Shown: in pieces, positions 8,768 to 16,139 of the stretch | Layout: the number at the start of each line of letters is the position of its first letter | Numbering within the stretch: position 1 is the first letter of the stretch | Source of the DNA: Nocardia sp. | GTDB taxonomy: Bacteria; Actinomycetota; Actinomycetes; Mycobacteriales; Mycobacteriaceae | DNA: 64,000 bases | Assembly (NCBI RefSeq): GCF_025465275.1 | Contig: NZ_JAODNK010000051.1 | Span: 1 to 64,000, forward strand | Reading direction: 5' to 3' | Program-made: the position numbers and the translations under genes | Notes under the pieces: model-generated | Told to the model about the DNA's origin: nothing | Databases searched by the model: none | What the model saw: only the letters and a program-made list of their open reading frames with translations

Positions 8768-8795
8768 TTGAAAACTAAAGAGCACTAGGTTTTCA
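8768..8795 (-). promoter_or_regulatory. Operator/promoter element A, near-identical to the one at 10591-10616
   Basis: On the minus strand the site reads GAAAACCTAGTGCTCTT followed by TAGTTTTC. GAAAAC(C)TA and TA(G)TTTTC form an imperfect inverted repeat typical of TetR operators. It overlaps the TetR stop codon and lies about 97 bp upstream of the SGNH-GH130 start. A second copy stands in front of the GH1 gene. Confidence 0.6.
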
Positions 8796-9365
8796 TTGGG
8801 CCGAGCGCGCCGTGCGGTCGGGCGCCAAGGCCGCGGCGAGCTGTTCCATATCCGCCACGACGTCGATGTCCGGATCGCGAAGCCACCGCAACTGCAGGCC
8901 GTCGACCGCAGCGACCAGTATGCGCGGCAGCCAATCGTCCTCGTCGTCGCCCTGCCCCAGCACGATGCGCAGCAGATCGCGCAGCGCGGCGTCGCGGCGG
9001 GCCAGAAATGCGTGCGCGGGGTGATTCGGGTCGGCGGCCGCGACCGACATATCGACGAAAAGCTTGACCTCGCCCGGGGTTTCGTAGGTGCGCTGGATGG
9101 CGGCGAAGATCCCGTCCCAGGTCGTCAGGTCGAAGGACTTCCGTGCGACCTCGTCGCGTGCCTCCAGCACGGCCACCAGCATGTGGTCCTTGCTGTCGAA
9201 ATAGTGCAGGATCCCGGCCTCGGTCATGCCGAGTGAGTCGGCGATCTGCTTGAGCGAGGGCTGCTGGTTGTCCGCCGCGCCGTACGCCGCCAGCGCCGCC
9301 TGCAGAATTTCCGCACGCCGAGCGAGCCCCTTGGCGTAGGGACCGCGGCGTGCTCCGGGTGGCAT
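8793..9365 (-). CDS. TetR family transcriptional regulator
   Basis: The 190-residue protein has an N-terminal helix-turn-helix (about 15-60, 'ILQAALAAYGA', 'LKQIADSLGMTEAGILHYFDSKDHML') and an all-helical C-terminal ligand domain. It sits inside the glycosidase operon: 15 bp after the GH1 stop and 121 bp before the SGNH-GH130 gene. The same operator-like element (GAAAACCTAGT on the minus strand) occurs at its 3' end and in front of GH1, and a half-site-like GAAACCTAA lies next to its own start, so it is the natural candidate for local repressor. The ligand could be a sugar or a released acyl/aglycone; this is inference. Confidence 0.9.
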   Translation of the reverse strand: MPPGARRGPYAKGLARRAEILQAALAAYGAADNQQPSLKQIADSLGMTEAGILHYFDSKDHMLVAVLEARDEVARKSFDLTTWDGIFAAIQRTYETPGEVKLFVDMSVAAADPNHPAHAFLARRDAALRDLLRIVLGQGDDEDDWLPRILVAAVDGLQLRWLRDPDIDVVADMEQLAAALAPDRTARSAQ

Positions 9366-9380
9366 GGATAGAAACCTAAC

Positions 9381-10517
9381 TCACCAGTTGCTCGTCGATA
9401 TCACCTTGCGGAAGGTTTCCACCGCGTCGGTCGGAACGCGCCGCAGGGTCGAATCGCTCGCGGCATCCACCGAGTACAGCCCGAAACGTGGTCGGTAGCT
9501 GCCCCATTCGTAGTTGTCGGTGAGGCTCCAGTAGAGCATGCCGACAATGGGGACGCCGCGGTCGCGCGCCCGGCTGATGGAGTCCACGACATTGAGCAGC
9601 TGCCGGCTGCGGGTCAGCCCGTCGGCGCGGGGTGCTCCGTTATCCGTAGGCATGCCCGATTCGATGACGAAGATGGGGATTCCGGGGTGCTTCGCGGCGT
9701 AATAGCCTGCGATGGAACCGATTCCGTCCGGCGGCTGGGGGATGTTCCACGGCGTGCCCAGCGCCAGCTGCTGCATGCCCTCGGCATCGATATCCGGGTA
9801 GTAGATGTCCAGTCCCAGGAAATCGAGATACCCGTCCGCTACCTGGTCCAAGAAGGCAGCATCGGCCGAAACCCGCAGGGCCTCAGGAAGATTTCCGGTG
9901 GCCTCGTTGCTCGATACCGCGGCGTCCGGCTGAGCGAACTTGATCGCCGCGTATGCCCGCTTGTGCGCCGCAACGATATTGGCGGCCATGGCCGTACTCT
10001 GCTCCGGCGTCAGCGCGCGCATTCGGGTGTCCATGAGAACGTTCACCGCGGGCTCGTTGAACACCAACCACCAAGGGCACGAGCCGAGCTCGTGCACCGC
10101 GGTCTCCACATAGCCGAGGAAATGGTCGACGGTCGAGGCCGCCACCCAGCCGCCGTCGTCGAGAATCCAGGTGGGATAGACGAAGTGATCCAGCGTCGGC
10201 ATGGGCTCCATCCCGGCCTCGCGGATCGCGGCGACCACATCACGGTAGAAGGCCCAGCCTTCGTCGGACCGCCGTCCGCGTTCGGGCTCCACCCGGGCCC
10301 AGTTCACGCCGAACCGGAAGACCTTCGCGCCGAGGTCCTGGGCGAGCGCGATGTCCTCGAGGTAGCGGTGCCGGAAGTCGACGGCCTGGTGATAGGGCTC
10401 GAGATCCGCATGTTTGCCGTCGTCCAGGTAGATCTGCCAGTTGCAGGGCGGCATATCGCCCTCGGACTGGAAGGCCGAACCGGCCACGCCCCACCGAAAA
10501 CCCTTGTCCCATACCAT
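9381..10517 (-). CDS. Glycoside hydrolase family 1 (beta-glycosidase)
   Basis: The 378-residue GH1 TIM-barrel enzyme is expected to hydrolyse beta-linked glucosides, galactosides or mannosides with retention. The N-terminal 'FRWGVAGSAFQSEG' is the usual GH1 signature; the acid/base Glu is in 'LVFNEPA' (E155) and the nucleophile Glu in 'FVIESGMP' (E286, in place of the common TENG). The C-terminal 'YWSLTDNYEWGSYRPRFGLY' is the aglycone/glycone-binding region of the family. It is shorter than typical GH1 enzymes (about 440-480 residues). The ATG at 10517 is preceded by AAAGGACGG. It is the first gene of a five-gene minus-strand operon and has operator element B upstream. Confidence 0.93.
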   Translation of the reverse strand: MVWDKGFRWGVAGSAFQSEGDMPPCNWQIYLDDGKHADLEPYHQAVDFRHRYLEDIALAQDLGAKVFRFGVNWARVEPERGRRSDEGWAFYRDVVAAIREAGMEPMPTLDHFVYPTWILDDGGWVAASTVDHFLGYVETAVHELGSCPWWLVFNEPAVNVLMDTRMRALTPEQSTAMAANIVAAHKRAYAAIKFAQPDAAVSSNEATGNLPEALRVSADAAFLDQVADGYLDFLGLDIYYPDIDAEGMQQLALGTPWNIPQPPDGIGSIAGYYAAKHPGIPIFVIESGMPTDNGAPRADGLTRSRQLLNVVDSISRARDRGVPIVGMLYWSLTDNYEWGSYRPRFGLYSVDAASDSTLRRVPTDAVETFRKVISTSNW

Positions 10518-10590
10518 AAGTCGCCGTCCTTTCGTTATATCGATCCGGTATCCGGGTCGATCCTCCAGGCGCTTGCGTCGAAGCTGTGAC

Positions 10591-10616
10591 TCAAAATTGA
10601 AGGGTACTAGGTTTTC
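10591..10616 (-). promoter_or_regulatory. Operator/promoter element B in front of the GH1 gene
   Basis: On the minus strand this reads GAAAACCTAGTACCCTTCA then ATTTTGA. It aligns without gaps to element A (8768-8795), differing at only a few positions inside a GAAAACCTAGT-CTT-TTTT frame. It overlaps the end of the upstream TetR gene and lies 74-99 bp before the GH1 start, a suitable promoter/operator position. Two copies in front of the two halves of one operon suggest one regulator. Confidence 0.6.
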
Positions 10617-11221
10617 GAGGTTTCCGGTGTACTCCGGCGCAGGGCGCCGATCATGTCGAGGGCGATCTGTCCCGCATCGCGGCGCGCTTGATCGCCATCG
10701 GCGGCCTCGGCGATACCCCAGGCCATTTCGGTGAGAAGCCCGTAGATGGCGCGGACGACGAGGTCGGTCGCGCGGGGCTGGAAGATGCCGGCTTCGGTGA
10801 GCTCCTCGACCACATTGCGCACCAGGCCGAGCATGTGGCGCTCGTCGAGTTCGCGCCAGCGGTCCCAGCCCAGGGCGACCGGTCCTTCCTGCAGGACGAT
10901 GCGCTGGTACGGCACGCTGGTGCATTCGTCGAGGAACGCGTCCAGCGCCTGGAGTGCGTTGTGCCAGGCGTCGTCTTCGGTGAGCTCGCCGGTCAGGCGG
11001 CCGGTCAATTCCTCTTCGATCTGCTCGAAGACGGCTTCGAACAATCCCTGCTTGCCCCCGAAGTGGTGGTACAGCGCTCCGCGCGTGAGGCGGGCGGCGC
11101 GGGCGATCTCCTCGGCGGACAAGTCGGCGTAGCGCCGTTCGATGAACAATCGGCGACCTGCGTCGAGCAGGGCAGATCGTGTCGCTTCGGCGTATTCCGC
11201 GCGTAGTCCCTTGACAGCCAC
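10607..11221 (-). CDS. TetR family transcriptional regulator
   Basis: The 204-residue protein has a clear TetR DNA-binding domain ('LLDAGRRLFIERRYADLSAEE', 'AARLTRGALYHHFGGKQGLFEAVF') and a helical C-terminal domain resembling the TetR_C forms seen next to oxidoreductase genes. No ATG lies in a suitable place; the GTG at 11221 is taken as start because the homology begins three codons later. It is divergent from the flavin amine oxidase gene with 55 bp between starts, and that gap holds ATACA-TCG-TGTAT, so it probably controls itself and the amine oxidase/gamma-glutamyltransferase operon. Confidence 0.88.
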   Translation of the reverse strand: MAVKGLRAEYAEATRSALLDAGRRLFIERRYADLSAEEIARAARLTRGALYHHFGGKQGLFEAVFEQIEEELTGRLTGELTEDDAWHNALQALDAFLDECTSVPYQRIVLQEGPVALGWDRWRELDERHMLGLVRNVVEELTEAGIFQPRATDLVVRAIYGLLTEMAWGIAEAADGDQARRDAGQIALDMIGALRRSTPETSKT

Positions 11222-11241
11222 ACCGGCAATAGTACTCTCAC

Positions 11242-11272
11242 ATACATCGTGTATTTGAAATGCAAGGTGTAT
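11242..11272. promoter_or_regulatory. Probable TetR operator between divergent genes
   Basis: ATACATCGTGTAT (11242-11254) is a perfect 5-bp-arm inverted repeat, and GTGTAT recurs at 11267-11272, 18 bp further on. The site sits immediately upstream of the amine oxidase ATG at 11277 and 21 bp from the TetR start, so binding would affect both genes. Confidence 0.55.
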
Positions 11273-11276
11273 ATGA

Positions 11277-12638
11277 ATGATTGATCTCAGGGATGTCATC
11301 GTGGTCGGAGCCGGCGCGGCCGGGCTGGCGGCCGCACGCGCGCTCACCGCGGCCGGGCGTGATGTGGTGGTGCTCGAGGCCCGGGACCGGGTCGGCGGGC
11401 GCACGCTCAATGTCGAGGTGCCGGACAGCGACTCGTATGTCGAAGCCGGAGGCATGTGGGTCGGGCCGGGCCAGGATCGAGTGCTGGCATTGATCGACGA
11501 GCTCGGGTTCTCCACCTTCCCGACTCACGACAGCGGCGAGCACATCGGAGAATTCGGTGGCCGGGTCACCCGCTATCAGGGGCGCATTCCCCGGCTGAAT
11601 CCACTGGCGCTGGCCGATATCGGGCTCGCGCAGCTGCGACTCGATCGCGCCGCGCGCCGAGTACCGCTGGATTCGCCGTGGACCGCGCCCGATGCCGCCG
11701 AGCTCGACGGTCAGACCTTCGGCACCTGGCTGCGGAAACATATGCATACCGCCACCGGTCGTGCGTTCTTCCGCCTCGTCACCAATGCGGTGTGGTGCGC
11801 GGAGCCGGAGGACATGTCAGCGCTGTGGGCGCAGTTCTACATTCATTCCGGCGGTGGCATCGACTCGCTGATCAATACCACCGGCGGCGCGCAGCAGGAT
11901 CGGGTGATCGGCGGTACGCAGGGATTGTCGATCGCAGTCGCCGAGGAATTGGGTGATCGCGTCATTCTCGACGCTCCGGTGTCGGAGATCGAGTGGAGCG
12001 ATACCGAAGTCCGTGTGCGAGTGGGTAATCGGCAGTTTCGCGCGCGGCGCGCGATCATCGCGGTCCCGCCGCCGCTGGTGTCCCGGATTCGATTCGCTCC
12101 GGACCTGCCCTCCGAGCGCGCCCAGCTGCTGCAGCGTTTGCCGATGGGCTGGACGATCAAGATCAATGTGGTCTACGACGAGCCCTTCTGGCGCACGCAG
12201 GGACTGTCCGGGCAGGCCAATAGCGATCGCCGCCCGCTCGGCACCGTCTTCGACGCCGGCCCGCCGGACGCCGAACCCGCTGTCCTGGTGGGCTTCCTCG
12301 AAGCCGGTCACGCGCAGGCCGCCGCGCGTCTGACGCCGAAAGAGCGGCGCGACTTGGTCATTGACGATCTGGCAGCCTACTTCGGACCCAAAGCACGTAA
12401 TCCGGTGCACTACATCGAGCAGGACTGGGCTGCCGAAACCTACAGTAGAGGCTGTTACGGAGCCTTCGCGACCCCGATGACGTTGACCCGCTTCGGTTCC
12501 GAACTGCGCCGCCCGGTCGGCCCGCTGCACTGGGCCGGCACCGAAACCGCGACCCGCTGGGCCGGGTACATCGACGGCGCGATCGAATCCGGACACCGTG
12601 CCGCCCAGGAAATCATCGAGCAGAACAGCGTCATCTGA
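11277..12638 (+). CDS. Flavin-containing amine oxidase (MAO family)
   Basis: The 453-residue FAD enzyme oxidises primary or polyamine-type amines to aldehydes with release of ammonia and peroxide. The FAD Rossmann motif 'VGAGAAGLAAARAL' with 'VLEARDRVGGRT' opens the protein, and the C-terminal flavin region 'LHWAGTETATRWAGYIDGAI' is that of plant/bacterial MAO-type enzymes. No signal or Tat peptide is visible, so it is cytoplasmic. The next gene follows after 11 bp and encodes a gamma-glutamyltransferase-family enzyme; together they suggest catabolism of an amine or gamma-glutamyl-amine under control of the divergent TetR. The substrate is not readable from sequence. Confidence 0.92.
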   Translation: MIDLRDVIVVGAGAAGLAAARALTAAGRDVVVLEARDRVGGRTLNVEVPDSDSYVEAGGMWVGPGQDRVLALIDELGFSTFPTHDSGEHIGEFGGRVTRYQGRIPRLNPLALADIGLAQLRLDRAARRVPLDSPWTAPDAAELDGQTFGTWLRKHMHTATGRAFFRLVTNAVWCAEPEDMSALWAQFYIHSGGGIDSLINTTGGAQQDRVIGGTQGLSIAVAEELGDRVILDAPVSEIEWSDTEVRVRVGNRQFRARRAIIAVPPPLVSRIRFAPDLPSERAQLLQRLPMGWTIKINVVYDEPFWRTQGLSGQANSDRRPLGTVFDAGPPDAEPAVLVGFLEAGHAQAAARLTPKERRDLVIDDLAAYFGPKARNPVHYIEQDWAAETYSRGCYGAFATPMTLTRFGSELRRPVGPLHWAGTETATRWAGYIDGAIESGHRAAQEIIEQNSVI

Positions 12639-12649
12639 AGGGTCGGAAG

Positions 12650-14431
12650 ATGGGTACATTCACTACACGTCCTACATTGCAGGGCACGTTCGGCATGGTG
12701 TCGTCCACCCACTGGCTGGTCTCGGCGACCTCGATGGCGGTGCTGGAGGACGGCGGCAATGCCTTCGATGCCGCCGTGGCCGGGGCGTTCGTGCTGCACG
12801 TCGTCGAGCCGCATTTGAACGGGCCGGCCGGTGAGGTGCCGATCATTCTCGCACCGGCCGGACAACCACCAAAAGTGCTGTGCGGGCAGGGACCTGCGCC
12901 GGCGGGCGCGACAATCGAGCACTACACCGCCCTGGGGCTGGAGATGGTGCCGGGCACCGGGCCGCTCGCCGCGGCGGTGCCGGGTGCGTTCGATGCCTGG
13001 ATGCTGCTGCTGCGTGACCACGGTACGAAGCGGCTGGCCGAGGTGCTGGCCTACGCCATCGGATATGCCGAGCAGGGGCACCCCGTGCTGGAGGATGTCG
13101 GGTCCACGATATCGGCGATGCAGAACCTGTTCGAGGCCGAGTGGACCACGTCGGTGCCGGTGTACCTGCCCGCTGGAAAGCCGCCTGCGCCAGGTGAATT
13201 GCTGAAGAATCCGGTACTGGCGCAGACCTGGCGGCGAGTGATCGCCGAGGCCGAGGCCGTCGGTGCGGACCGCGATGCTCAGATAGCGGCCGCGCGGCGG
13301 GTGTGGCGGGAAGGGTTCATTGCCGAGGCGCTGGTCGCCAGCGCCGCACGGCCCGCCATGGATACCTCGGGCACACGGCACGCGGGCACGCTCACCGGTG
13401 CCGATCTGGCGAACTACCGTGCGACGTACGAGGATCCGGCCACCTACACCTGGAACGGCTGGACGATTGCGAAGGCCGGGCTGTGGAGCCAGGGCCCGGT
13501 ATTCCTGCAACAACTCGCCCTGTTGCCCGAAGAGCTGGACTACGGCACGGCCGACTACTTCCATACCCTGATCGAGGGCTCGAAGCTCGCGATGGCGGAC
13601 CGCGAGGCATGGTACGGCGATAGTGCGGACATTGCGATGGACGCGCTACTTTCTCCGGACTACAACACCGCACGTCGTGCGTTGATCGGCGAGGAGGCGT
13701 CCTACCGGCTGCGGCCCGGCACTCCGGACGGTCGGTTGCCCATGTTGGGTGAACATGTGGATTCTGCTGCACTGCAAGATATTCCACTGGGTGCCGGAGA
13801 ACCCACCGTCGCCAGGACGGGCGCTACCCGCGGCGATACCTGCCACCTCGACGTTGTGGACCGCTGGGGCAATATGGTCGCCGCCACGCCGAGCGGTGGC
13901 TGGTTGCAGTCGAATCCCGTTGTCCCCGAGCTGGGATTCCCCCTGGGCACCCGCTTGCAGATGGCCTGGCTGGAGCCCGGCCTGCCGAATTCGCTTGTGC
14001 CCGGCCGACGCCCGCGGACCACGCTCAGCCCATCTCTGGCACTGCGGGATGGCGAGCCGGTACTGGCGTTCGGCACCCCGGGTGGCGATCAGCAGGACCA
14101 GTGGAGCCTGCATTTCTTCCTCGCTGCCGCCCTCGGCGGAAAGGTCCGCGGCGGTTGGGATCTGCAGGGCGCCATCGATGCGCCGAACTGGCATCAGGAC
14201 AGTTTCCCGGGCTCGTTCTATCCGCATGCGATGAATCCCGGTGGGGTGACCATGGAATCGCGGGTCGGCGTCGAAATCCTCGCCGATCTGCGCCGTCGCG
14301 GCCACCGGATCACCGTGGGCGAACCGTGGTCGGAAGGTCGCATGTGCGCTGTCGCCCGCGACCCCGCGACAGGCGTGCTGTCGGCAGCCGCCAATCCGCG
14401 TGGGATGCAAGGCTATGCGGCCGGTCGCTGA
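12650..14431 (+). CDS. ggt: Gamma-glutamyltransferase-family Ntn hydrolase
   Basis: The 593-residue protein matches the autoprocessing GGT family along its length: N-terminal 'GGNAFDAAVAGAFVLHVVEPH', the self-cleavage/nucleophile site in 'GDTCHLDVVDRWGNMV' (Thr at the start of the small subunit) and 'PGGDQQDQWSLHFFL' near the C-terminus. The classical 'TTH' is 'TCH' here, as in a branch of actinobacterial GGT-like and oxamate-hydrolase-like proteins, so true transpeptidase activity is uncertain. There is no signal peptide, unlike periplasmic GGTs, which fits cytosolic hydrolysis of a gamma-glutamyl or amide compound. It is 11 bp downstream of the amine oxidase, same operon. Confidence 0.9.
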   Translation: MGTFTTRPTLQGTFGMVSSTHWLVSATSMAVLEDGGNAFDAAVAGAFVLHVVEPHLNGPAGEVPIILAPAGQPPKVLCGQGPAPAGATIEHYTALGLEMVPGTGPLAAAVPGAFDAWMLLLRDHGTKRLAEVLAYAIGYAEQGHPVLEDVGSTISAMQNLFEAEWTTSVPVYLPAGKPPAPGELLKNPVLAQTWRRVIAEAEAVGADRDAQIAAARRVWREGFIAEALVASAARPAMDTSGTRHAGTLTGADLANYRATYEDPATYTWNGWTIAKAGLWSQGPVFLQQLALLPEELDYGTADYFHTLIEGSKLAMADREAWYGDSADIAMDALLSPDYNTARRALIGEEASYRLRPGTPDGRLPMLGEHVDSAALQDIPLGAGEPTVARTGATRGDTCHLDVVDRWGNMVAATPSGGWLQSNPVVPELGFPLGTRLQMAWLEPGLPNSLVPGRRPRTTLSPSLALRDGEPVLAFGTPGGDQQDQWSLHFFLAAALGGKVRGGWDLQGAIDAPNWHQDSFPGSFYPHAMNPGGVTMESRVGVEILADLRRRGHRITVGEPWSEGRMCAVARDPATGVLSAAANPRGMQGYAAGR

Positions 14432-14468
14432 GCATCGTCACCGAACACGATCGAAGAGAGTTTTTGCT

Positions 14469-14585
14469 ATGCGCACCATGGTTCTAGCGGCGCTTGTCGC
14501 CGTGACCAGGCTCCTGATGATCGTGGCCGGCCTCGACCACGCCCGCCCGGATCTCCACCTCACCGACTTCCTCCCAACCCACTGA
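14469..14585 (+). CDS. Possible 38-residue small membrane peptide
   Basis: A short reading frame follows the GGT-family gene by 37 bp. It starts at ATG 14469 behind a purine-rich GAAGAGAG stretch and encodes a hydrophobic N-terminal half ('MVLAALVAVTRLLMIVAG') and a polar tail ending 'LTDFLPTH'. It could be a one-pass membrane peptide, but there is no family match and the length is close to chance, so it is reported with low confidence. Confidence 0.3.
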   Translation: MRTMVLAALVAVTRLLMIVAGLDHARPDLHLTDFLPTH

Positions 14586-14661
14586 CGGCTACGCAGCTTC
14601 GGCACCGGACCGACTCGGTAAATGACCCCTACTCGAACTGGGTCGCAGTACTTTCGTACTT

Positions 14662-15903
14662 GTGAAGGTCAAAAACATGATGTGTCACAGTGCGGTCCTA
14701 GCTCTGTTCACTCTGCTTTTGTCCACGCCGGCGGTCGGCTCGGCGGGCCGGGAGGCTGTGCCGGATGCGGGTTTGCCCGCAGCGCTGCGTACGGCGGTCG
14801 GCCGGGATCTGGGACTGCCGCCACTGGAGTATCTGCGCCGTGCCGACCTGGCTCAACGGCTGGGTTCCTTCGCGGCGGAGCAGAACCGGCAGTCTCCCGG
14901 GGCGCTGAGCGGAATCCGGCTCGATGCTGACGGCCAGGGGGTGGTGTCAGTGGCGCCCGGCCATGATGACGTCCGAATCGCGGCGCGGCAGGCCGGTTTC
15001 CTGTCGGCCGATGCCGATGTGGCGCAGTGGGATCCGCGTGCGGACCGGATCGACCAGCGGCTTTCCGGGCTTTCGGACGCTGCTGACCTCGGCGAGAGCG
15101 CGGGCGGTGACGGCTATATCGCTATCGCGCGACCGGAGGGGGCGCCGCTGGTTTCGAATCAGAAGGGCAGCCTGTGCTCCTGGGCGTTCAATGGCGTGGC
15201 TGGTGATGGCAGTTCGGTCGCGCTCACCGCCGGGCACTGTAATTTGCTCGCGCTCGCAGACGAGCCGAACATCAGCGATCAGAAGGCATATCAGCTGTTG
15301 TCCGGCCGCAAGCTCGGCGAATTTCTCGGTTCCTTCGAGAGGTCGGTCGTCGACGGAATACGTGATTATTCGATTGTCCGATTGGATGACGCTGCGCGGA
15401 ACTCGTTCGACAACAATCTGGTTCGGGGGCCGGTCGGCGCCGCCGCGATCGCCGTGACCGGCGTCGGGGTTCCGGTTGTGGGCGCTCCGGTGTGTAAGTC
15501 GGGTGTCACCACGGGATTCACCTGCGGCGTGATCACCGCCGTGGATCAGCCCGATCCATTGCGGCCACCGATCCGATTCCAGCACACCGCACTTGCCCTG
15601 CCCGGCGACAGTGGCGGCGCGCTCATCTCCGGAACTCTGGCAATGGGCCTCGTGAGCGAGGGCGGCGTGAGCAGCGAACCGGGATTCTCCGATGACAAGC
15701 CGGGAGTGCTCGGCACCCCGGGCTCGCCCACACTTCCGATCGATCTCGGCCGCATCCTGCAGCAGATCGGCCCGGAACGTCTCGAGCAGATCGCCCCGTT
15801 CATCGCACAGCTACTACCGTTGGTGCCGCAGGTAACCATGACCGCCCAATCGGCCGCCGATATCCTCGCGGAGAATCCGGGCCTGCGGATCCGCACCAGC
15901 TGA
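14662..15903 (+). CDS. Secreted S1-type serine protease
   Basis: The 413-residue protein has a signal peptide (hydrophobic 'AVLALFTLLLSTPAVGSA'), a pro-region of about 150 residues resembling alpha-lytic/streptogrisin propeptides, and a chymotrypsin-like domain. The catalytic triad is visible as 'LTAGHC' (His), 'RDYSIVRLD' (Asp) and 'LPGDSGGAL' (Ser); cysteines around 'SLCSWAF', 'GHC' and the later 'VCKSG...FTCGV' pair are consistent with two disulfides. A helical tail of about 60 residues follows the protease domain. The GTG at 14662 is used; an in-frame ATG lies at 14677. It stands alone and is presumably exported by Sec and self-activated. Confidence 0.9.
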   Translation: MKVKNMMCHSAVLALFTLLLSTPAVGSAGREAVPDAGLPAALRTAVGRDLGLPPLEYLRRADLAQRLGSFAAEQNRQSPGALSGIRLDADGQGVVSVAPGHDDVRIAARQAGFLSADADVAQWDPRADRIDQRLSGLSDAADLGESAGGDGYIAIARPEGAPLVSNQKGSLCSWAFNGVAGDGSSVALTAGHCNLLALADEPNISDQKAYQLLSGRKLGEFLGSFERSVVDGIRDYSIVRLDDAARNSFDNNLVRGPVGAAAIAVTGVGVPVVGAPVCKSGVTTGFTCGVITAVDQPDPLRPPIRFQHTALALPGDSGGALISGTLAMGLVSEGGVSSEPGFSDDKPGVLGTPGSPTLPIDLGRILQQIGPERLEQIAPFIAQLLPLVPQVTMTAQSAADILAENPGLRIRTS

Positions 15904-15975
15904 GGCCGATACAGCTGTATAGGGCGCATGAGTATCGCCGCGGAACACCACGGCCCCGGCCGTCGGCACCATGAT

Positions 15976-15995
15976 GTCCCACGTCACCGTGGGAC
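15976..15995. terminator. Hairpin downstream of the protease gene
   Basis: GTCCCACG-TCAC-CGTGGGAC forms a perfect 8-bp stem with a 4-base loop, 73 bp after the protease stop. It has no T-tract, which is common for actinobacterial terminators. The remaining sequence to 16139 holds no gene. Confidence 0.5.
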
Positions 15996-16084
15996 CCCCT
16001 GCACTATCAGAACATTGGGGGTCACTCGCCAAATCTGGCCTCTCGCTGTGATATTCGATACGCGCGAGGGGCGGATTTCCGCGA

Positions 16085-16101
16085 CACCCCGAGTTTCGGG
16101 G
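16085..16101. promoter_or_regulatory. Hairpin upstream of the mannosyltransferase gene
   Basis: ACCCCGA-GTT-TCGGGGT is a perfect 7-bp stem with 3-base loop, 39 bp before the GTG start of the GT87 gene. It could be an operator, a leader structure or the last part of the preceding terminator region. Confidence 0.35.
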
Positions 16102-16139
16102 TCATGACGGGGCGAGTTCTTTACGTAGGGTAAAGACCC

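Noticed and set aside
12455..13564. 369-codon minus-strand frame inside the amine oxidase/GGT operon
   Set aside because: It crosses the boundary of two confirmed genes and has no recognisable domain.
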